A stretch of DNA of 64,000 nucleotides from CAJBVG01 sp044337515 (GTDB lineage: Bacteria > Bacteroidota > Bacteroidia > Sphingobacteriales > Sphingobacteriaceae), in NCBI GenBank assembly GCA_044337515.1, contig JBIINK010000003.1:12885-76884 (forward strand). The letters run 5' to 3'. This document shows, one piece after another, positions 1 to 8,153 of this stretch (within the stretch, counting starts at the first letter, position 1; each line of letters begins with the position of its first letter). The translations under genes were made by a program, and so were the position numbers. The notes beneath the pieces are model-generated. The model did not search any database and was not told the origin of the DNA. It saw only the letters and a program-made list of their open reading frames with translations.

Positions 1-2258
1 TTTACAAATTCCTTTAGTCTGCGGTAAGAAATAGTTCTTTTCTCTGACCAAAAAGATTGCTTATAAATATGTTCTCTGTATTCACTACCTGCTTCACCTA
101 AGTTATCCAAAATTGCTTTACGTTGAACATCATTGATATCACTGTTTAACAATTCAGCATTCTCATCTAAAGTGGCATGAATAGCTTTTAAAAATATAAT
201 TAACTCATTAGATAACTCTATGCGTTCTTCATCTGTTTGTTCAACTAGCTTTTCAAAAAACACTAAGAATCTACGTAGGTAGTAGAGCGTCACCATCGAC
301 ACCCCATTACCTACTAATGCATTATTGGCATCGTTCCATTCCGGACGTTGGGTATTCATCCATATTCCAGCACCTGGAATAAAATTGGAAAGTTTAGCTA
401 ATACTGTAGCCAGTATTTTCTCAATGAAATTTACGGTATAAATTTTTTGATGTTGATCTTGTAAAAGGGCTGCATCTGAGCCCAGAATTTGCATGTTTCT
501 TTTAATCTCAGCATCCAAGTGCTCATCAAATTCTATGGTGTCTTTCGCGTTCTTTAAAATTTCGCGATAGTTTTTAATCTTGTAAGGTACGTTGGCATAC
601 ACAAACTGTTCAGTATTAAATTGACTACTTAATTGTCCCGGAAAATACTTTTCATTTATTTCCAAAAGTTTAAGTAGGTATATAATCTGATGATCTCCCC
701 AATAACCAATATACGACCATGGATTATCTGGTTCTACAGTTTCCCAATCAAAACCACCCTTTGTAACTCTATATGGGTTATATCCTTCAAAAGTAGTTGC
801 ATTTAAAAACTTGTGAATCATGCTACGGGTAAAGCCTGGATATGACATCGCCAAGGCTTCCCAATTTTGAAAAATATCTCTCCAGTTACCTTCGTAATCA
901 AGTATTTTTTTAGAGTAGTCAACAGCGCTTCGCGTATTAATTGAAAATTTATTCCAAGGTCTACTCGGATCCCCGTGTCTTCTACTAAATTTTAGTGGTA
1001 AGTATTCTGTGCAAAGTCTCTTAAAATTCTTATCCTCCACTTGAGCATATATATTTTCTAGTTCAAAAACGGTAAAGGTTTCGGATAATTTCTCTAATAA
1101 TTCTTTGTGTTTTTCGTACACTACCTTATTTGCTCCAATAAGGTAATTTATTAAATCCCATTTTTCAATTTGGTAATTAAAATCAAAAATACCACCTCTC
1201 ATAATATTGAAAAGTGTATTCGAAAAATGCCTTGTGTCTCTATACACATCAGTAGATAATTGTATACCATCTGATGATGCATTAAGTTCTATTAATAGCT
1301 TAGATCCAAGTATGATGTCGTCTTCAACTAGTGTTTGAAGTTGTTTGTTTGTTTCAATAGCATTGATTATTGTTACAACGTCTGTTTGACTTTGATTAAC
1401 ATCAGCAACTATTAGCCATTTTTTATTCTCTCCCGGAGAAAGGGTAATTTCTTTGTTGATAAAGTAGGATCCTTTTTCTGCTTTTACATCTACTTCTTGC
1501 ACTACTTGCATTCTATTTCTAAACGCATCGAGTTGCAAAGATGAAAGTAAGTATAATGGTTTATCAAGTCCTAAGGACCAAGCAACATTGGCTTTTAATG
1601 CCTCACTTGGTTCTGCTTTATCTACTATAATTGCACTAAGTGCAAATATGCCCATGCCAGAATTCACGTCTAATTCATTGCGTTTGTAGGCATCTACAAG
1701 AATACTTGTTGAGTTTTGCAAATCGCTACTAACACCATCAGGCATAATATTTTGAATTCCATCAAGCACATTGATGTTTAGATTTCTATCTCCCTTGTTT
1801 TCTAAAGAAGACTTTCGTACAAACCCATAAATATTGCTATTGCTCCATTCATACCTAAAGGTGAGCTCAAAGTTGTGGTTAATTTCTTCGAAAATGATTT
1901 TATTTCCAATAACGTTTTTATAAAGATTTCTTGAAATCTTATATAAGCTATTGTTTCGCTCGGAGAAGGGTTCCCAAATATGTATTTCATCATTCTCTAT
2001 GATTTGAAATATAGATTTTGAGCCTGTATTATCATACGATTCAGTTATTTTATCAGCTGTATAATACGGGAATAATGCATATTCGGCACTCTTACGACCC
2101 GCAGTAATTCCTCCATTGCTAGATATAAACATCCAATGGTTTGAATCACTTACCACACTCATAAAAAACGGTCGCATTTCATCGTTGTTAGAAATGCAAA
2201 AGAAATTTTCACCCTCTACTTTTAATCGATTTATCTCAACACTTAACTCTTGTTTCAT
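1..2258 (-). CDS. GH94/GH149/GH161-like glycoside phosphorylase (3' end cut by window edge)
   Basis: An open frame starts at the ATG at 2258 and runs off the left edge without a stop, so 752 residues are visible and the C-terminus is missing. There is no signal peptide, so the protein should be cytoplasmic. Around residues 638-643 it reads RPEWND, followed by ANNALVGNG. This resembles the WND segment that carries the catalytic Asp in clan GH-Q phosphorylases such as cellobiose phosphorylase. It is the last gene of a run that contains a GH16 laminarinase, so a beta-1,3-oligoglucan phosphorylase (GH149/GH161-like, releasing glucose 1-phosphate) is the best guess. The large size fits those families better than GH94. 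The clan is moderately sure; the exact family and linkage are inferred from context only. Confidence 0.6.
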   Translation of the reverse strand, partial: MKQELSVEINRLKVEGENFFCISNNDEMRPFFMSVVSDSNHWMFISSNGGITAGRKSAEYALFPYYTADKITESYDNTGSKSIFQIIENDEIHIWEPFSERNNSLYKISRNLYKNVIGNKIIFEEINHNFELTFRYEWSNSNIYGFVRKSSLENKGDRNLNINVLDGIQNIMPDGVSSDLQNSTSILVDAYKRNELDVNSGMGIFALSAIIVDKAEPSEALKANVAWSLGLDKPLYLLSSLQLDAFRNRMQVVQEVDVKAEKGSYFINKEITLSPGENKKWLIVADVNQSQTDVVTIINAIETNKQLQTLVEDDIILGSKLLIELNASSDGIQLSTDVYRDTRHFSNTLFNIMRGGIFDFNYQIEKWDLINYLIGANKVVYEKHKELLEKLSETFTVFELENIYAQVEDKNFKRLCTEYLPLKFSRRHGDPSRPWNKFSINTRSAVDYSKKILDYEGNWRDIFQNWEALAMSYPGFTRSMIHKFLNATTFEGYNPYRVTKGGFDWETVEPDNPWSYIGYWGDHQIIYLLKLLEINEKYFPGQLSSQFNTEQFVYANVPYKIKNYREILKNAKDTIEFDEHLDAEIKRNMQILGSDAALLQDQHQKIYTVNFIEKILATVLAKLSNFIPGAGIWMNTQRPEWNDANNALVGNGVSMVTLYYLRRFLVFFEKLVEQTDEERIELSNELIIFLKAIHATLDENAELLNSDINDVQRKAILDNLGEAGSEYREHIYKQSFWSEKRTISYRRLKEFV

Positions 2259-2270
2259 GTAATTTTATAA

Positions 2271-2380
2271 TACAAATTCTAAATTCTAATCTCTAAATTC
2301 AAAATTCTAATCTCTAAATTCTAATCACTAATTTTTTAATTTTTAGCGTTTAGAATTTAGAGATTAGAATTTAGAATTTA
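2271..2380. repeat. AATTCTAA-type array with a perfect 23-bp inverted repeat
   Basis: The 128-bp gap between the GH16 gene and the phosphorylase gene is largely made of the words AAATTCTAA and TCTCTAAA in near-tandem order. Bases 2302-2324 are exactly the reverse complement of 2350-2372, leaving a 25-nt loop, so the transcript could fold into a 23-bp hairpin. There is no clear U-tract. It may attenuate or stabilise the mRNA between the two genes, or be a product of repeat expansion. Related words occur at 29833-29860. Confidence 0.85.
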
Positions 2381-2385
2381 ATATA

Positions 2386-3201
2386 TCACTTCTCTTTGTA
2401 TACGCGAACGTAATCAATAGTCATACTACCTGGGAATGGTGTATTGCTGTTAGGCGCACCCACAAAATTTCCACCTACTGCTAGGTTCATTATGATAAAG
2501 AAAGGTTGATTGTAAACCCACTCACCAGGTGCATCAGCTGGAGTGATTCTTTTGTATAGATAATCGTTCACAAAAAAATCAATTCTGTTTTCATTCCATT
2601 CGATTGCATACACGTAAAAATCTGCATCGAATCTATTATTTTGAAGTGCATACGGTGTAGTAATGGATTCCGCTCCAGAATAACCCGGGCCATGAATAGA
2701 GCCGTAAGTTATGTTAGAGTATTTTCCCTTTTGCTCCATGATGTCAATCTCTCCACACTGTGGCCAAGTAACACTATCAATGTTACTACCTAACATCCAA
2801 AATGCAGGCCATATGCCCGAACCTGTTGGTGTTTTAATTCTAGCTTCTATACGGCCATATTTTTGAGTAAATAAACCTTCTGTTTTTATACGAGCTGAGG
2901 TATAATTTCCAAACAAATCTTTTCTAGCAGTAATTACTAAATTTCCAGAACCATCTAAGGCAATATTTTGTGGGCTTTGGGTGTACGATTGTAGTTCATT
3001 ATTTCCCCAACCATTTTGACCAGTACCTAAATCGTTCGCCCATTTTTCGGCGCTAGGAGCGCTGCCTGCAGCACCATTAAAATCATCACTCCATACCAAT
3101 TCAAAATTTCTATCGGTTAAAGTTTGTTTAGGCTCCACTTCACAACCCGCTATAAAAATAACGAGTGCAGCTAATAGTATTGTTTTATATGAATGTTTCA
3201 T
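2386..3201 (-). CDS. GH16 endo-beta-1,3-glucanase (laminarinase), lipoprotein
   Basis: This 271-residue protein hydrolyses internal beta-1,3 (or mixed 1,3-1,4) glucan linkages. A type II signal peptide ends at Cys20 (IAGC), so it is lipid-anchored and probably displayed on the cell surface. The GH16 domain spans roughly residues 33-271. The catalytic signature EIDIME is present, with nucleophile Glu151, Asp153 and acid/base Glu156, preceded by the substrate-groove segment GIWPAFWML. The chain ends with a typical GH16 strand (MTIDYVRVYK). Length is normal for a single-domain bacterial laminarinase. It lies 26 bp downstream of a lipoprotein gene with an Ig-like domain and upstream of a phosphorylase that could use its products. 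Confidence 0.93.
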   Translation of the reverse strand: MKHSYKTILLAALVIFIAGCEVEPKQTLTDRNFELVWSDDFNGAAGSAPSAEKWANDLGTGQNGWGNNELQSYTQSPQNIALDGSGNLVITARKDLFGNYTSARIKTEGLFTQKYGRIEARIKTPTGSGIWPAFWMLGSNIDSVTWPQCGEIDIMEQKGKYSNITYGSIHGPGYSGAESITTPYALQNNRFDADFYVYAIEWNENRIDFFVNDYLYKRITPADAPGEWVYNQPFFIIMNLAVGGNFVGAPNSNTPFPGSMTIDYVRVYKEK

Positions 3202-3227
3202 AAATCTAATTTTTCGTGTGATGTTTT

Positions 3228-4637
3228 TTAACGATAGAAATAAATATTATCCATGATGAAATTAGGACCACCTGTTAAAATGATAGCTCCAATGTTGCTC
3301 TTTTGATTGGCAATATTACCACCCAAAGGAATCTCAAACGACTTCCAAACACCGGTTTGGAAACCAGTTAACGTTGTTCTAAAATCTTTATCGTCGCCTA
3401 AAGCATTTCCGGTATTAACATCTGTTTCAATAAGTTTATTCGCTCCAATATCTCTAATTTGAATACCAATACTAGAAGCCGCATTTTCAACGTAAACATC
3501 AACATGTAAAAATCCTAAAGATGTAGCGTTAATTGGGTCTTCAACAAACATTATACCTGTGTAATTATTGGTGCTGTATTGCAACACTTTACCAGAGCCT
3601 GTATTCAACACTTCTGTTACTGCTGTAGATCCTCCAAAACCTGGAGTGAAATTACTTACTGTTGCATCAACATAGGTATCGCTAAAAATCGATTTAACAT
3701 CAACCTGCGGACGAGTAGGAACAGGTGCTCCAGGCAAATCGCCTTTAGAAACAATTATTAATTTACCTTTTGCATCTACGCCTCTTACTTTAGCTGTTAT
3801 TTCTACAGTACCTTGGGCAAGCACACTTACCACTCCCTCATCGGAAACTGTAGCAATGGATGTATCCGAACTGAAAAAATCACAATACGAAGTGGTTGAC
3901 CCCACCTTCACATCCTGACCATTAACTAAGTTGAATACATGGTTGATACCAGTTACATTAACTGTAGCACCCACGAATGTATTCACAGTAGTGTTTAGGC
4001 CATTCATAATATTGGAAGTTGGATTCCCTACCGTACCCAATTTTTCGAATTTTATTTCATCAAACCAAAGCGTATAACCCGAACCATTAGTTCCATTTGT
4101 ACCAGCAGCAAACCAGAAAACACCTCGCTCACTTAAGAGTATAGATGGATCTGGAATTGGGATAATTACTTTTGTCCAACTAGTTCCAACATTTACGTTT
4201 TGAATGGAAATTTTGTTTTTGTCGCCAAGGTAATCAATACCGAAACCGACATCACCTAGTAGTGTACCTGTAGATGCTTTTACATAAAATGTAAGTGCAT
4301 CAAAACCGGTAAGATTTCTACCTACTCCATCTACTCTGAAGATTGCTCCAGCGTATGTTCCAGAAGGGTCGGTATTATTAGGTACGTCAATTCTTACAGA
4401 CGCTTCACTTTCAAATCCTTCTGTCATATCTACTGAAAACACATCAGGTTTTGCATCGCCAAATGGCAAATAAAAATCAGAACCTAAACCTATAAAGTTG
4501 TCCGTAAAAATATCGGCTGTGTTTGGAAATGTAGGCAATACTGCATCGTCAGATAGTTCTCTCGTACATCCCATTGGGACAGTAACGAGTGCTGATGCGA
4601 GGCATATTAATATCGTATTTCTATTTAAAATATTCAT
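3228..4637 (-). CDS. Surface lipoprotein with Big_2 domain flanked by two carbohydrate-binding-like domains
   Basis: This 469-residue lipoprotein has its lipidated Cys at position 24 (PMGC). Residues about 40-200 form a beta-sandwich-like domain, ending LWFDEIKFEK, with the look of carbohydrate-binding modules. Residues about 205-300 match the bacterial Ig-like fold Big_2 (SDTSIATVSDEGVVSV, then GTVEITAK). The last 150 residues form a second sandwich that closes with IMDNIYFYR, a common ending of CBM-like domains. No catalytic motif is visible. Position between a glycosidase and a laminarinase suggests a surface glycan-binding protein that presents beta-glucan to them. The binding role is inferred; the domain layout is read from sequence patterns. 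Confidence 0.65.
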   Translation of the reverse strand: MNILNRNTILICLASALVTVPMGCTRELSDDAVLPTFPNTADIFTDNFIGLGSDFYLPFGDAKPDVFSVDMTEGFESEASVRIDVPNNTDPSGTYAGAIFRVDGVGRNLTGFDALTFYVKASTGTLLGDVGFGIDYLGDKNKISIQNVNVGTSWTKVIIPIPDPSILLSERGVFWFAAGTNGTNGSGYTLWFDEIKFEKLGTVGNPTSNIMNGLNTTVNTFVGATVNVTGINHVFNLVNGQDVKVGSTTSYCDFFSSDTSIATVSDEGVVSVLAQGTVEITAKVRGVDAKGKLIIVSKGDLPGAPVPTRPQVDVKSIFSDTYVDATVSNFTPGFGGSTAVTEVLNTGSGKVLQYSTNNYTGIMFVEDPINATSLGFLHVDVYVENAASSIGIQIRDIGANKLIETDVNTGNALGDDKDFRTTLTGFQTGVWKSFEIPLGGNIANQKSNIGAIILTGGPNFIMDNIYFYR

Positions 4638-4668
4638 CTTTTTCTTCTTTAAATCTTAATGAATCTTA

Positions 4669-7600
4669 TTAATTATTGATATTGATTTGAACATAAGTAC
4701 GGAATTCCCACTCGTTGCCATTAGGGAATCCAATAGCATTAGGATCTGGTACAAATACCCCAAGATTGTTTAAAGTCATAGTTGGAGAATATCTGTTAGA
4801 ATATTTATCGAGCGTACGGAAAGTTGTTCTCAATCCGATTTTAGTACCAGGTAATAGGAACCAATCAGGCTTGCCAATCTCCATAGACCAATCGCCAATA
4901 AGTTGTAATGGGAAGGTCAAGTTAAAGTCTCTATGGTAGTCAAACGGACCCCAATCATCAATTTTTACACTAGCTGCTAGTTTCATCTTTTTGTAGATCG
5001 ATCTAACATCAATTCCAAAGCGATTTAAAGTTCGTGTGTTACTACCATTTGCTTGTGCGTTTCCGAAATATGCGTTTGCGATAACTCCAAAATCAGGATT
5101 TATTTTCGATACCATTCTTATGTTCGATTCCCAAAGGTCTTTAGCAGGCGCTGAGCCCGGGAAAACAAAGGTCGTACGGCCATTAGCCAAAATACCAATT
5201 GCCGCATCTTGAACTGTAGGGAGATGACGATATACAAATCCTGCACTCATTGCAAATTTAGCATCTTCCATACGGTCATTATCCCATTCATACATCCAGG
5301 TTGCTGGAGTTGGATCATATGAAACTAAAATTTCTCCAGCCACAGTTTCGCGGTTACTTCTAACTGAAAAAGGATCATCAAGAACATTTCGTGGACGAGC
5401 AGGAGCTGCAAACTCAGGCCCAATTGGACCTGCTATAGGTTTTTGATACAAGAAATTGGGTGCAATTTGGAAGTCGCCTACGTTGTAGGTAAAACCGGTA
5501 AGTGCATTGTACATATTACCACTACCAATGTCTTTTAATATCCAACCGGTAAAGGTCTTTGTTTGATCTACCCCACCATTAGCTACTAAACCCATGTAAG
5601 AAGCAAGACCATACCAACGTATTGGTCCAGTTGAGTATGTGATCTTAGCCTTTCCGCCATAATTATCTGAGCTTTTTATTTTATCTACATACACTATATT
5701 ATCTTGAACTAATTCAAATGTTCTGCCATTTAAAGGCTGACCTGCCCAAATTCCGCCAACATCAAAAGTTAATTTTTCCATTTTCTTTCCAATGGCAAAT
5801 GTTAATCTTCTTGTTTTGGGTACTGGTACAGCAAAAGAACTTTGCAAATCAGTTCGTTGAACAATATCTTCGTGGAAAATCCCTGTCATTTCCAAACCTG
5901 CTACATTTCTGCTATATTTTAGAAGCAAAGAAGGGTTAGCACCCCACCATAATTCTGGGCCAAATGCCGCTTTTAAACCTTTAAACTTCTTCTTACCCTC
6001 TAGTTCAAAACCAAATGGAGCAATACCATTATACAAATCAATATTAGGTCCGTAATTCGCTTCACGATATAGTCCGAAGAAATCACCTTCATAACCCCAG
6101 TGATAATGACCAGTTCTATAAAAACCTGTTAATTTAAAATCCTTAGCATCCCAACTGTAATCAGCTTTATACAATTGTATTCTATTATTTGAGTTGATTT
6201 GTTGAGGACCACTTGGAGTCGACACTGTAATTGATCTTCCTCTATTTTCATAGAATACTTCATCGATTGGTTTTGTGGCTACATTTCCCAATACATTAAA
6301 TTGGACGTTTGCTTTCATATTTGGTGCAGGCCTTGCGGTAACACCAATATTAAAAGATTCCATATGGTCGAAACCTTGTGAACTCGGGTATGATGTAGTA
6401 GATGGATTTGTACTTGGTGGAGTAGTAGTTAAACTTCCTCCAGTAAGGTAGGTATTGAAATTAGCTTGTAAGTTGCTCAAGTATAATTTACCTCTATCTT
6501 TAGCTGCCATGGCTGCCTTATCTCCCCTAGCCTTTAACGTTGCATCTGCAATGGAGATGTTATTCATTGTTGAAGTTAACGAAGCAGAAGTTTCTGAATA
6601 AGGATTAACACGGTGTACCGATTGTAATGCATAATAAGCTGCACGAGGATAAAGGTCGTAGATTCCACGCTCATCGGTTTGACCCTTTGCGCAAATACCA
6701 AACCACTCTTCATTCATGTTATTTTCACCTAGTACGTAATCATTGCTATAACCTCCGTTAGACCAAGATGCAGTGGCATCATGCTCTTCTAAATTTACAG
6801 TTTGGCCTGTTTTCCACCATCCATCACTAAATTGAAAAGTAAAACCGCCTAAACTGTTGTTGTTTTTACCTAGACCTTCAGCGTTATTGTAAATTTCTTT
6901 CCAATTGCTAATTAAAACTTTCGCTTGAAATTCTTGATCTTCTTGATTTGCTAAAGTGTTATAAGCATCAGTACCAAATTCGGTAAGAATTACAGGCATA
7001 TTTAGTTCCTTTTGAACACGGTCGTATAAATCAGTAAACGTAAGTCCTCTATAGCAATTTATACCTAAGATGTCAACGTTCTTACACTCTCTCGCAATAA
7101 TATCAGAAAACAATAAATCACCATTACAAATAGCTATTGGGTGACTCTTATCTATTTGTTTTAATTCTATAGCAGCATCATTAAAAAGCTTGTATAAATA
7201 ATATGCCGACTTGGTAGAATTACGATCGGCAAAAGGAATATTTTCTGTTTCTGCACCTCTCCAAAAAAGACCATAGTTGTTTTCATTCCCTAGTAAAAAC
7301 AATAAAACACCGGGAGTTGATTTATATTGACTTACCATCTCCTTTGTTTCGGCAAGTATTAATTCACGCGCTGCTGGGTTTGCGTAATCTGTATTAGGCT
7401 CCCATTTGCCTTTAAGGGTTAATCCATAACGGCCAAAAGAGTGATTCAGCATAGTATAAATGCCATATTTCTCATATATATATTGTACCCATTTAGCTGG
7501 AACCCCAGTATATTGTCTAATTGCATTTACTCCCATGTTTTTAAGCAAGGGCATTTCGTTATCCAAGGCAGCCATAATTACATCGTCAGATTGTTTCCAC

Positions 7601-7803
7601 AAGCTGTAGTTGTAATTGGTGCCAATTGGAAAATAATCCCAGTTCACTCCATTGATGAACATCTCTTTACCGTTGACGGAAAGTTTATAACCATTACCCG
7701 ATTTAAGCACCAACACTTCATTATTTTGGGCAATAGTGAGGGCTGGAATGAGTAATAAAATTAAAGGAATTAGGAATTTCTTTAAGATGTTTTTATAGCG
7801 CAT
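4669..7803 (-). CDS. TIM-barrel glycosidase fused to a C-terminal outer-membrane beta-barrel-like domain
   Basis: This 1044-residue protein begins with a Sec signal peptide (about residues 1-25). Residues about 30-400 resemble clan GH-A glycosidases. Glu174 in GNENNYG is a good acid/base candidate, and Glu275 in VILTEFGTDAYN a good nucleophile. The start of the domain (FINGVNWDYFPIG) recalls GH2 and transglycosidase barrels. A Thr/Pro/Ser-rich linker (about 455-475) follows. The remaining roughly 560 residues alternate short amphipathic strands with aromatic girdles and polar turns and contain no other recognisable motif, as in outer-membrane porins or barrels. It appears to be the first gene of the minus-strand beta-glucan run, so a surface-tethered beta-glucanase or transglycosidase is likely. 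The family is not certain. Confidence 0.65.
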   Translation of the reverse strand: MRYKNILKKFLIPLILLLIPALTIAQNNEVLVLKSGNGYKLSVNGKEMFINGVNWDYFPIGTNYNYSLWKQSDDVIMAALDNEMPLLKNMGVNAIRQYTGVPAKWVQYIYEKYGIYTMLNHSFGRYGLTLKGKWEPNTDYANPAARELILAETKEMVSQYKSTPGVLLFLLGNENNYGLFWRGAETENIPFADRNSTKSAYYLYKLFNDAAIELKQIDKSHPIAICNGDLLFSDIIARECKNVDILGINCYRGLTFTDLYDRVQKELNMPVILTEFGTDAYNTLANQEDQEFQAKVLISNWKEIYNNAEGLGKNNNSLGGFTFQFSDGWWKTGQTVNLEEHDATASWSNGGYSNDYVLGENNMNEEWFGICAKGQTDERGIYDLYPRAAYYALQSVHRVNPYSETSASLTSTMNNISIADATLKARGDKAAMAAKDRGKLYLSNLQANFNTYLTGGSLTTTPPSTNPSTTSYPSSQGFDHMESFNIGVTARPAPNMKANVQFNVLGNVATKPIDEVFYENRGRSITVSTPSGPQQINSNNRIQLYKADYSWDAKDFKLTGFYRTGHYHWGYEGDFFGLYREANYGPNIDLYNGIAPFGFELEGKKKFKGLKAAFGPELWWGANPSLLLKYSRNVAGLEMTGIFHEDIVQRTDLQSSFAVPVPKTRRLTFAIGKKMEKLTFDVGGIWAGQPLNGRTFELVQDNIVYVDKIKSSDNYGGKAKITYSTGPIRWYGLASYMGLVANGGVDQTKTFTGWILKDIGSGNMYNALTGFTYNVGDFQIAPNFLYQKPIAGPIGPEFAAPARPRNVLDDPFSVRSNRETVAGEILVSYDPTPATWMYEWDNDRMEDAKFAMSAGFVYRHLPTVQDAAIGILANGRTTFVFPGSAPAKDLWESNIRMVSKINPDFGVIANAYFGNAQANGSNTRTLNRFGIDVRSIYKKMKLAASVKIDDWGPFDYHRDFNLTFPLQLIGDWSMEIGKPDWFLLPGTKIGLRTTFRTLDKYSNRYSPTMTLNNLGVFVPDPNAIGFPNGNEWEFRTYVQININN

Positions 7804-8153
7804 AAAATTTAGTTTTTATAGAATTAAATGTCTTTACAAAAAAATATTTCTTCTTTAACTTTTTAAGTGATTATGTATTATGAAATGATGATTACGAAAA
7901 ACGCTAAATGGTACAATTTACCATAAGTTTATGAAATTATGAAATTTTTGGTTTTTTGAATAAAAAATATACTTTTAGGGCTGGGCATATTTTTAATATA
8001 ACAAGTAGAAAAGTAGTTGATTTACAGAAAAATATTTCGAACAACATTGAAATCCCACTTGAATTAACTAACAATTCGCTCTATATTGTGAAATTAAGAT
8101 CGGTTACACTATTTATACATTAAAAGGAAAACCTAATAACTAGAATTATATAT
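7804..8153. other. Divergent intergenic region of the beta-glucan locus
   Basis: These 350 bp separate the minus-strand glycosidase run from the plus-strand sugar permease and must hold both promoters. The stretch is AT-rich. I found no perfect TTG-N19-TAnnTTTG promoter, clear operator dyad or small ORF. The region 7918-7950 has the near-repeats TTTATGAAATTATGAAATT. Confidence 0.6.

Noticed and set aside
1802..1993. 63-codon minus-strand ORF inside the phosphorylase region
   Set aside because: It is in another frame of the long open phosphorylase frame, whose protein shows clear family-like motifs.
7441..7755. 104-codon plus-strand ORF opposite the glycosidase signal-peptide region
   Set aside because: Antisense shadow of a gene with recognisable catalytic motifs.
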